DNA of 64,000 nucleotides from Anaerolineae bacterium (GTDB taxonomy: Bacteria; Chloroflexota; Anaerolineae; Anaerolineales; Anaerolineaceae). The DNA is taken from contig JABLXC010000008.1 in the NCBI GenBank assembly GCA_013178185.1, positions 1 through 64,000 of the forward strand. Reading direction: 5' to 3'. Below the pieces are notes generated by a model, which saw only the letters and a program-made list of their open reading frames with translations, did not search any database and was not told the origin of the DNA. Shown here piece by piece: positions 53,561 to 60,709 of this stretch. The position numbers and the translations under genes were made by a program. The stretch's first letter is position 1. The number at the start of each line of letters is the position of its first letter.

Positions 53561-54211
53561 ATGATCAGAATTTTACTTGTAGATGACCAGGCTCTTTTTC
53601 GCGAGGCGCTTTGTACGCTCCTGGCTGCTCAGGAAGATTTTGATGTGGTGGCTCAAGCAAATAATGGTGTGGAAGCCATTCGCCTGGCCGCCCTTCATAA
53701 GCCGGATATTGTCCTGATGGATCTAAAAATGCCGGTGATGGATGGCGTGGTTTCTACTCAAAGAATCCGAAATGCGCTTCCGGACGTTAAGGTGATTGTC
53801 CTTACGACCTTTGACGATGATACGAGCGTTTATGAGGGATTAAGGGCAGGTGCTATTGGTTATTTGCTGAAAGATGCCTCACCTGAGAAGTTATATGAAG
53901 CCATTCGATCAGCACATCGCGGTGAATACTTCTTATTGCCTCAAATTACAGCAAAGGTAGTCGCTGGATTGTCGAAAATTCCGCAACCCTCTCAAATTTG
54001 GGATGCGGGAGATTATATTCCGCTTTCCCAGCGAGAGATTGAAATATTACAATGGGTGGCTCGAGGTTTAAGCAATAGGGAAATAGCGGAACGGCTTGTT
54101 ATCGCAGAAGGGACAGTAAAGAACCATATGCGGAACATCCTTGGTAAGCTTAGCGTTAAGGATAGAATGCAGGCAGTTTTTAAGGGAAAGGAGCTTGGTC
54201 TCATACCCTAG
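53561..54211 (+). CDS. NarL/LuxR-type response regulator
   Basis: The 216-residue regulator has a receiver domain (Asp54 in VLMDLKMPVMDG) and a C-terminal LuxR-type helix-turn-helix (LSQREIEILQWVARGLSNRE, AEGTVKNHMRNILGKL). It is paired with the kinase directly upstream. The genes that follow on the same strand (a membrane protein, a lipoprotein and the acyl-transfer cluster) are its likely targets by position. Confidence 0.94.
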   Translation: MIRILLVDDQALFREALCTLLAAQEDFDVVAQANNGVEAIRLAALHKPDIVLMDLKMPVMDGVVSTQRIRNALPDVKVIVLTTFDDDTSVYEGLRAGAIGYLLKDASPEKLYEAIRSAHRGEYFLLPQITAKVVAGLSKIPQPSQIWDAGDYIPLSQREIEILQWVARGLSNREIAERLVIAEGTVKNHMRNILGKLSVKDRMQAVFKGKELGLIP

Positions 54212-54266
54212 AAATGTGCCCGCAGACATATTTCCAAATGAAATTGCAAAGGTATCCTTAAGTACG

Positions 54267-55121
54267 ATGAAAAATGTTGATGAGACAAACAGCGTGACCT
54301 CGAATGACGTCGATTTTCGTGTCATTGGTGGATTGTTACTCTTGATCATTGGATCCATCATTTTGCTGGATCGGTATCTCCACACCGGGTGGCTACCTTT
54401 ATTAATCTTACCCTGCTGCGGCTTTTTGTTTGTCTATGGTGGAGTTCGGATGCGGCGTTTTGGACTTGTCGTAACAGGCTGCCTGCTGGCAGGGGTCGGC
54501 GCTGGGACAATCGTAGCTTCTGGAAGGATTAATTCTCTTACCTGGCAAGACAGGATCGGGTACGGCCTGTTGATTTTTGCGAGCGCATGGTTTGGGATCA
54601 CTTTCCTTTCGATCTTATTTGGACGCGGGGTCGCCTGGTGGCCGCTGATAATGGCGGGGGTCATTGGCGGAGCGAGCGTCCCTTTTATTTTTACAAAATT
54701 GTCCATTTTAGATTTTGGTTTTTTTATTGCCGTTGGCTTGGGACTGGCATTTCTAGTTTGGGGTTTTGCAGCTAAATTAATTGGGTTGATTATCCCTGGC
54801 AGCCTTCTCATAACGATCGGGCCGGGGATCTATTTTCCATGGGATAGCGCGGGGCGGGAAAATGGTTTGGCACAGACTGGAGAAATGCTGGTTTGGTTTG
54901 CATTAGGTTGGATTTTGATTACCCTTTTTTCGAAGATGGCGATTCAACGATTTATCTGGTGGCCGTTGATACCTGGCGGAGTCTTGACCATGGTGGGATG
55001 GGGACTCTACATCGGTGGAAACCCTCAAAGTGCGATCGGATTTATTGGCAATAGTGGATCTGTTGTTCTGATTATTTTTGGGTTATATTTGCTGCTTTTA
55101 AGAAGGGGAATTAGAAAATAA
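54267..55121 (+). CDS. Polytopic membrane protein of unknown function
   Basis: I do not recognise a named family. From ATG 54267 (MKNVDETNSVTSNDVDFRV) the 284-residue product has about 8-10 hydrophobic segments built from a repeating unit. Segments such as GGLLLLIIGSIILLDRYL, RGVAWWPLIMAGVIGGASV and RFIWWPLIPGGVLTMVGWGL share a WWPLI-GG pattern. They resemble DUF5668/LiaF-type membrane domains found beside stress-sensing two-component systems. The open frame extends upstream into the regulator gene, so the start is uncertain. It follows a NarL-type pair, which fits an envelope-stress role. Confidence 0.7.
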   Translation: MKNVDETNSVTSNDVDFRVIGGLLLLIIGSIILLDRYLHTGWLPLLILPCCGFLFVYGGVRMRRFGLVVTGCLLAGVGAGTIVASGRINSLTWQDRIGYGLLIFASAWFGITFLSILFGRGVAWWPLIMAGVIGGASVPFIFTKLSILDFGFFIAVGLGLAFLVWGFAAKLIGLIIPGSLLITIGPGIYFPWDSAGRENGLAQTGEMLVWFALGWILITLFSKMAIQRFIWWPLIPGGVLTMVGWGLYIGGNPQSAIGFIGNSGSVVLIIFGLYLLLLRRGIRK

Positions 55122-55196
55122 TTCGTACTATAATCGAAATATTCGGTCGATTCTCGTTGGCAGGTTTATTATTAAAGGGATCGGGAGGTTGATCCA

Positions 55197-55589
55197 ATGA
55201 AGTTGCACTCTATTGTTCGTTTTGGGCTGGTATTATTTTCCGTGGCAATTTTGGTTGCCTGCGGTCAGAAGAAGGAAATTGGCGGTGAAATTGTAAAGGC
55301 TTATCTGCAGGCTGTGGTGTCAGGTGATAGCGACCGCATGCTCACTTTGTCTTGTAGTGATTTTGAGGAAGATGCCATCCTTGAGCTTGATTCGTTTCAG
55401 GGGGTTAAAGCCTCGCTGAACAATGTAGCCTGTGAGCAAACGGGGTCTGATGGCGACATAATCTTGGTCAAATGTACAGGGAAAATTCTTGCCACATATG
55501 GAAACGAATTGCAAGAGTTCGATTTAAGTAGCCAGACCTATCGAGTTGCGCAAGAAGGTCAGGAGTGGGTGGTGTGTGGTCGAGAATGA
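55197..55589 (+). CDS. Small lipoprotein
   Basis: The 130-residue protein has a lipoprotein signal (MKLHSIVRFGLVLFSVAILV then ACG, lipobox LVAC). A compact domain of about 105 residues with three further cysteines follows (TLSCSDFEED, NNVACEQ, VKCTGK) and ends WVVCGRE. It resembles small NTF2/DUF4878-like lipoproteins. GGGAGG lies 9 bases ahead of the ATG. The stop overlaps the next small gene by an ATGA, tying it to the MBOAT cluster. Confidence 0.75.
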   Translation: MKLHSIVRFGLVLFSVAILVACGQKKEIGGEIVKAYLQAVVSGDSDRMLTLSCSDFEEDAILELDSFQGVKASLNNVACEQTGSDGDIILVKCTGKILATYGNELQEFDLSSQTYRVAQEGQEWVVCGRE

Positions 55590-55711
55590 AGTTAATCCGC
55601 CGGCTTTTTTCTGCAGAAAATCTTTGGGCAATTGTTTTGTGCCTGATTATTATTGCTGTTGTGATTTTTACTACTGATAATTCTCCTCTTTGGATTTATC
55701 AAGGGTTCTAA
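55586..55711 (+). CDS. DltX-like 41-residue membrane peptide ending in WIYQGF
   Basis: This gene is easily missed because of its size. ATG 55586 overlaps the lipoprotein stop (ATGA) and its TAA at 55709-55711 directly abuts the MBOAT start. The peptide has a basic N-terminus (MKLIRRLFSAENLW), one membrane helix (about 15-30, AIVLCLIIIAVVIF) and the tail PLWIYQGF with Tyr38. DltX peptides of Gram-positive dlt operons have the same size and topology and a C-terminal FIYNEF-type motif. The Tyr of that motif is understood to take part in acyl transfer by the MBOAT partner DltB. Position, size, topology and tail all fit a DltX counterpart. The assignment is by analogy. Confidence 0.75.
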   Translation: MKLIRRLFSAENLWAIVLCLIIIAVVIFTTDNSPLWIYQGF

Positions 55712-57139
55712 ATGAGGTTAGAAGAAACCCTGCTTTTTGCCGGCTTAGCGGTTATTTTGCGGTTGTTTGTGGTTGGTCGCGTGAGGTTGTGGGGTTTACT
55801 GGCCGTAAGTACTCTAGCGTTGTACTGGTTTCAGCCTTTGAATTTAGTTCGTTATCTTGACTTCTGGCTTCCAACCTTCACATTGTTTCTGATCTCGGTG
55901 AGTTGGTTTCTGATAACACCTCCTAACAGACGCAATGAAAAAATAAACCTATTCACTGCTCTCTTCCTGGTTGTTACAATGGTTCTCATCGCGGCAACCA
56001 GGTATATTGGTGTGCAGGGTTTAATTACTGCATCGCGTCCTCCACCTATACTCCCGGTAGTGCTGGCGATAACTGTCGTTGGGGGTGGATATTTTATTTT
56101 ATGCCGGCAGAAGCGTTTGCCTACCTGGTCAAGTTCCATTGCCATTTTCTTTCTGTTGGTATTGTTTGTTGTTATCAAATATCCTCTCCTGGCAGATTAT
56201 ATTGGAAACTGGCTGCGGTTAGCCTCTGGTCAAACGGCGAAAGCGGGCACGCACATTGATATTCGTTGGTTGGGATTTTCATATATTGCATTTCGATTGA
56301 TCCATACCTTGCGTGATCACCAAAATGGCCGAATGGCGGAGGTAAATTTTCGAGAATATATCATTTATGTGATTTTTTTTCCCTCACTGGCCGCTGGTCC
56401 GATTGAGCGAGTTGAGCGATTTCTCAAAGGGCTGCGTAACCCTGAAAATTCAGTGCCAACAGACTTTGCCATCGGGGGAAAACGAATAGCGGTTGGTTTG
56501 TTTAAAAAATTTGTTATTGCGGATAGCCTTTCTCTGTTTGCTTTGAATTCTACGAATGTAACTCAAGTAAAGTCGGTAGAGTGGTCTTGGGTGATGGTGT
56601 ATGCATATGCCTTGTTGATTTATTTCGATTTCAGCGGCTATACGGATATCGCCATTGGATTGGGGCGTCTGATGGGTATAAATCTTCCGGAGAATTTTAA
56701 CAAACCCTATGTGAAATCCAATCTGACACAATTTTGGAATAACTGGCACATCACTTTAACACAATGGTTTCGAGCGTATTTTTTTAATCCTTTAACCCGT
56801 AAACTATCCAGATCTGCTGCTTTCTCCTCCCCAGTGTCTATCATTCTGATCACGCAAGTTGCCACTATGATTTTAATTGGACTCTGGCACGGAATTTCAG
56901 TAAGTTTTGTGATTTGGGGATTATGGCATGGCCTGGGATTATTTTTGAATAATCGCTGGTCTGAGTGGACGCGGCCTTATATGAAAAACCTGGAATCTCA
57001 ACCCTGGTTTTTTAATCTAGCTGGATTGGCAGGTATTTTCCTTACCTTCAACTATGTAGCGTTGGGGTGGGTATGGTTCGTATTGCCAGACCCAGATGTT
57101 GCGTTTGGATTTTTAATGCATTTGTTGGGCATAGGATAG
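55712..57139 (+). CDS. MBOAT-family membrane O-acyltransferase (DltB/AlgI-like)
   Basis: MBOAT proteins of the DltB/AlgI group move acyl groups across the membrane onto envelope polymers. The 475-residue protein has about 11-12 hydrophobic segments. It carries the family core YFDFSGYTDIAIGLGRLMGI, FNKPYVKSNLTQFWNNWHIT with His346, and the catalytic His393 in LIGLWHGISVSFVIWGLWHG. The donor in such systems is a carrier-protein or CoA thioester; here an ACP and an AMP-ligase lie downstream. The start immediately follows the DltX-like stop. The 145-base gap after the gene contains a promoter for the SGNH genes. Confidence 0.93.
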   Translation: MRLEETLLFAGLAVILRLFVVGRVRLWGLLAVSTLALYWFQPLNLVRYLDFWLPTFTLFLISVSWFLITPPNRRNEKINLFTALFLVVTMVLIAATRYIGVQGLITASRPPPILPVVLAITVVGGGYFILCRQKRLPTWSSSIAIFFLLVLFVVIKYPLLADYIGNWLRLASGQTAKAGTHIDIRWLGFSYIAFRLIHTLRDHQNGRMAEVNFREYIIYVIFFPSLAAGPIERVERFLKGLRNPENSVPTDFAIGGKRIAVGLFKKFVIADSLSLFALNSTNVTQVKSVEWSWVMVYAYALLIYFDFSGYTDIAIGLGRLMGINLPENFNKPYVKSNLTQFWNNWHITLTQWFRAYFFNPLTRKLSRSAAFSSPVSIILITQVATMILIGLWHGISVSFVIWGLWHGLGLFLNNRWSEWTRPYMKNLESQPWFFNLAGLAGIFLTFNYVALGWVWFVLPDPDVAFGFLMHLLGIG

Positions 57140-57180
57140 CGACAGTAAGTAAGCCATCACCTGATCTGTTTTGGGAGAAT

Positions 57181-57209
57181 TTGGGTTCGGCTAATCTTTG
57201 CGATATAAT
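57181..57209 (+). promoter_or_regulatory. Internal promoter ahead of the SGNH genes
   Basis: TTGGGT (57181-57186) and TATAAT (57204-57209) are exactly 17 bases apart in the gap between the MBOAT stop and the first SGNH lipoprotein. Confidence 0.55.
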
Positions 57210-57283
57210 CTTTGCGTGATCGCCAAATATTGGATATTAACAGTCAACAATAATTGCGACGGGAAAATTCGGAGAAGCTTTCA

Positions 57284-58318
57284 GTGAGTTTGGGATTCCG
57301 ATTTTATAGAATTCTCTCAGTCGCCGTAGGATTTTTGGTTTTGGCGGCGTGTTCCTCTACTGTTGTGGCCAGCGATTCAGACAGGCAGGCGACTTTAGAT
57401 GCAATCGTGTCTTCGACTTTTCTTTCGCTGACACAAACACAGGTGAATTTGACGCCTGTGCCGCTTAGCGAGACGGAATCGGTCCCCACACGAGCTCCCA
57501 CCACACGAGCTCCCACGTTGATGGCTACTGTTGTTCCTATACCTGCGATTGCACCAACTGCCACACCGGACACCAGGCTTGATCCAAAATATTGGAGTGA
57601 ATGGCCCATTGTTCCTACGCTTAGCCCCCGGTCTTTGGAAATATACAATCAGGGGATCAAAATGGGAAATGATCCGAGGATATACTCAACCATTGGCGAC
57701 TGTCAGAGTGAACCCAATGTTTTTATGGGTATTTATGCAACGGATCGATATTATCTCGGAGAAGATTATTCATATTTACAAGAGACAATTGATTATTATA
57801 GAGACGCTTTTCAATTGAAAAGTCAGGGTGTCCGTGATGGTCTTAGCGCCCCTTCTGCGCTTTCCTCAACCTGGGCAGACCCCCTGGTTTGCAATAAAGG
57901 TGAGAACCCGGTTGAATGCGAGTTGCGGCTGCATAAACCCAGCATTATATTCATAAACCTTGGGACAAATTGGAAACCAGGCGCTTCAGCCGATAAATAT
58001 GAAGAATACCTGCGCAAGATTGTTGATATTGTTGTTCAACATGGGGTATTGCCTGTTTTATCCACGAAAGCCGACAATGTGGAAGGTGATCACAGTTTGA
58101 ACCGGGCGACGGCTCGTGTTGCGCATGATTATGATATTCCATTGTGGAATTTTTGGCGTGCGGCCCAAAGTTTGCCGAATAATGGTTTGGATGGCGAGCG
58201 CGACAGCATTTATCTGGCTCCAGAGGGGTGGGATCGCAGAAATTTTACCGCCTTGCAGGTTTTAGATGCAATCCGGCGATCGGTGCAGGGGTTGCCTTTA
58301 CCTTCCGGCGATAAATAA
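57284..58318 (+). CDS. SGNH-like lipoprotein with GDC in place of GDS (paralogue 1)
   Basis: The start is GTG 57284 with GGAG 9 bases upstream; the TTG at 57254 is less likely. The 344-residue protein has a lipoprotein signal (SVAVGFLVLAACSS) and a Thr/Pro-rich linker to about residue 110. The SGNH-type domain then shows block I as STIGDCQSEP (Cys140 at the nucleophile place), block III as INLGTNWKPG, and a late TKADNVEGDHSLN. It shares block order and long stretches with the protein at 59467, e.g. IPLWNFW.AAQSLPN.GL. Block I normally carries Ser, so it is either a Cys-dependent esterase or a non-catalytic binding protein. It is tethered outside the cell membrane, where it could receive acyl groups or polymer. 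Confidence 0.8.
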   Translation: MSLGFRFYRILSVAVGFLVLAACSSTVVASDSDRQATLDAIVSSTFLSLTQTQVNLTPVPLSETESVPTRAPTTRAPTLMATVVPIPAIAPTATPDTRLDPKYWSEWPIVPTLSPRSLEIYNQGIKMGNDPRIYSTIGDCQSEPNVFMGIYATDRYYLGEDYSYLQETIDYYRDAFQLKSQGVRDGLSAPSALSSTWADPLVCNKGENPVECELRLHKPSIIFINLGTNWKPGASADKYEEYLRKIVDIVVQHGVLPVLSTKADNVEGDHSLNRATARVAHDYDIPLWNFWRAAQSLPNNGLDGERDSIYLAPEGWDRRNFTALQVLDAIRRSVQGLPLPSGDK

Positions 58319-58323
58319 GGCAG

Positions 58324-59445
58324 GTGATTTTGTATACCTGGCGTTTTTTGGGCAGGGTGGTTCTCAAAGCAGCGGCTTTGTTCGTGCTTTTCAATGCGGC
58401 TTTTGCTGCAGGGGATCTTCCTTCGGTGCTGAGCCAGATTTCGGGATATAACTATATCTTTCCGGGACGAAGTCGCTTCCCTTTTGGCGAGAACCAGCAA
58501 AAAGCTTATAACTTGAGTCTCAATAATCTGAATGCCATGTTTGCTTCTCACGAATTTTTAGATAAAAGGAATGGCGATTCTGAATATCGAGTTATCCTTC
58601 TGGGAGACTCATCGGTATGGGGGACGCTGTTGACACCGGATCAGACGCTCTCTGGACAATTGAATGAGATGAGACTCCGATATTGTGATGGCCGAGAAAT
58701 GAGGTTCTATAATCTGGGTTATCCGACGCTATCTCTCACGAAGGATGTGATGATCCTGGCTGAGGCCATGAAGTATAAACCGGATATGGTTATATGGCTT
58801 GTGACGTTGGAATCATTTGTCCGACAGAATCAAGTTGAGTCGCCGCTTGTAGCGAACAATCTGGATCGTGTTCGAGAATTATCGCATCGGTTTCAATTAG
58901 AAATAGATACGCCGTTGATTTTGACAGAATCGAATTTCATTGACCGAACTATCATTGGGAGACGACGGGACCTGGCTGACTTGATCCGCTTGCAATTATT
59001 TGGAGTCATGTGGGCGGCAACAGGAATTGATCAAGAATACCCGGAAACCTATTCCCCTGCCCAGAGAGATTTGGAATCTGATGAAGGTTATTATGACCTG
59101 AGACCTTCAGAAATTTCAACCGATGGCCTTGCGTTCGATGTGATTTCTGCAGGTTTTAAGATCGTCAAGGATCTTCCCGTTGTATTGGTTAATGAGCCGA
59201 TGTTAATTAGCAATGGAAAGAATAGCGATATCCGTTATAATTTTTACTATCCGCGCTGGGCTTACGATGGTTACCGAAAAATACTTGATGACTACAGCCG
59301 AGAAAATTATTTGAATTATTACGACGCATGGAACTTGATTTCGATAGACGAGTTTACTAACAGCGCCATTCATCTTACTCCCAAGGGAACAGCCCAGTTC
59401 GCTCAAAAACTGAAGGAAATATTAGCAGACTTTTCTTGCCCATAG
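58324..59445 (+). CDS. SGNH/AlgJ-DltD-like membrane-anchored protein
   Basis: GTG 58324 starts a 373-residue protein with an N-terminal signal-anchor (VVLKAAALFVLFNAAFAAG). An extracytoplasmic SGNH domain follows. Block I is intact: VILLGDSSVWGTLLTP with Ser96. The late block reads SAIHLTPKGTAQFA with His350, in the place of the D-x-x-H motif but without Asp at -3. Size and topology match DltD and AlgJ/AlgX proteins, which complete acyl transfer to the polymer after the MBOAT step. It follows the first SGNH lipoprotein by 5 bases. Confidence 0.82.
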   Translation: MILYTWRFLGRVVLKAAALFVLFNAAFAAGDLPSVLSQISGYNYIFPGRSRFPFGENQQKAYNLSLNNLNAMFASHEFLDKRNGDSEYRVILLGDSSVWGTLLTPDQTLSGQLNEMRLRYCDGREMRFYNLGYPTLSLTKDVMILAEAMKYKPDMVIWLVTLESFVRQNQVESPLVANNLDRVRELSHRFQLEIDTPLILTESNFIDRTIIGRRRDLADLIRLQLFGVMWAATGIDQEYPETYSPAQRDLESDEGYYDLRPSEISTDGLAFDVISAGFKIVKDLPVVLVNEPMLISNGKNSDIRYNFYYPRWAYDGYRKILDDYSRENYLNYYDAWNLISIDEFTNSAIHLTPKGTAQFAQKLKEILADFSCP

Positions 59446-59466
59446 GCGGTAATTGCTGGAGTAGTT

Positions 59467-60435
59467 ATGTCCTTTATTGTGTTGGCTCATCCTCGAAGGC
59501 TTATCGGTATTTTGCTGATTTGTGCTTCTGGAATTTTGACCGGCTGCAATACACAGCAAGGTTTTATGACCCAAAAAGAGGTGTCTGCAGCGGAATTACC
59601 GCTGCAGACAGGGATCACAGCAACGATTGATGTGGGTCCAACTGGAGAATTTGTTGAAACAGCTGAAGTCTTGGTTACCAGCACCCCTCGTCCTACCCCC
59701 ATTTTCTGGCAGGAGATGCCCGTTATTCCCATTATCAGTAATAGGGCGCGCCAAATTTACCAGGAGGGACTTGACCTGGGAAATAACCCAAACGCGTTTT
59801 CAAAAGTTGGAGATTGTGAAAGCCGTACCACCTGGTTTTTATCTGATTTTGATTTGGGACCCCAATACTATTCCCTGGGTGAATATGAGCATCTTTATCA
59901 GGTCATCGAAAATTACCGAGGCTCTTTCAACCGCTTAAGTATGGTAGCAAAGCCAGGATTTAACGCCGCTTCGGTTATGGTGCCTCTATGGGCAGACAAA
60001 GAGCAGTGCCTCAAAAATGAGCATCCGCTGGCGTGTGAATATCGTATACATCGTCCCAGCATTGCTTTTATTATGTTGGGTACAAATGATGTCTATCGCA
60101 TCGAAAGCTTTGAAGATAACCTACGAAAAGTTATTGAATACTCGATTGATGCGGGTGTGGTCCCTATTCTCACAACAAAAGCAGATAACCTAGAAGGCGA
60201 TCATTATATCAATGCTGTGATTGCTGAACTGGCATATGAATACGATGTTCCTCTGTGGAATTTTTGGGCTGCTGTTCAATCGCTTCCAAACCATGGCCTT
60301 CAAGAAGATCGTGCTCATTTGACCTGGACCCCTAACAATTTTAGCGATCCGAAGACGATGTTGCGCGCCTGGCCTGTGCGCAACCTTACCGCACTACAAG
60401 TTTTAGAAGCTTTTTGGGAAGCTGTGTCGCGATAA
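59467..60435 (+). CDS. SGNH-like lipoprotein with GDC in place of GDS (paralogue 2)
   Basis: The 322-residue protein begins with a lipoprotein signal (LIGILLICASGILTGC). After a linker it repeats the fold of the 57284 gene: KVGDCESRTTWF (Cys117), FIMLGTNDVYRIESFED, TKADNLEGDHYIN and VPLWNFWAAVQSLPNHGL. The conserved Cys in block I in both copies shows the change is not a sequencing accident. GGAG lies 7 bases upstream of the ATG. A perfect 11-bp inverted repeat (59583-59593/59599-59609) lies inside its coding region. The acyl carrier gene follows after 23 bases. Confidence 0.82.
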   Translation: MSFIVLAHPRRLIGILLICASGILTGCNTQQGFMTQKEVSAAELPLQTGITATIDVGPTGEFVETAEVLVTSTPRPTPIFWQEMPVIPIISNRARQIYQEGLDLGNNPNAFSKVGDCESRTTWFLSDFDLGPQYYSLGEYEHLYQVIENYRGSFNRLSMVAKPGFNAASVMVPLWADKEQCLKNEHPLACEYRIHRPSIAFIMLGTNDVYRIESFEDNLRKVIEYSIDAGVVPILTTKADNLEGDHYINAVIAELAYEYDVPLWNFWAAVQSLPNHGLQEDRAHLTWTPNNFSDPKTMLRAWPVRNLTALQVLEAFWEAVSR

Positions 60436-60458
60436 TTTAACTACGATAAAGGATCATT

Positions 60459-60707
60459 ATGACTGAAGAAATTTTTCAAGCATTATCACAATATATTGCA
60501 AAAGACATTTTGAAACAACCTAATCGGAAAATAAGCCATGATGAACCACTTCTGTCAAGCGGTCTGATTGATTCTTTTCATCTGGTTGACCTCGCTATTT
60601 TTGTGGAAGATGAGTTTGGTGTTCGAATTGATGATTCAGAATTGAATTCTAGCACCTTTGACTCGTTGGATCAGCTCGTCAGCTTGATTAGTGACCGGAA
60701 GCGATAG
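60459..60707 (+). CDS. Acyl carrier protein
   Basis: The 82-residue protein is a four-helix carrier with the phosphopantetheine Ser39 in SSGLIDSFHLVDLAIFVEDE, an LIDS variant of the usual DS(L/F) motif. FGVRIDDSELNSSTFDSLDQ corresponds to helices 2-3. It sits between the SGNH genes and the AMP-ligase (2 bases apart), the same pairing as DltC with DltA. It most likely carries the activated acyl group from the ligase to the MBOAT protein. Confidence 0.93.
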   Translation: MTEEIFQALSQYIAKDILKQPNRKISHDEPLLSSGLIDSFHLVDLAIFVEDEFGVRIDDSELNSSTFDSLDQLVSLISDRKR

Positions 60708-60709
60708 GG

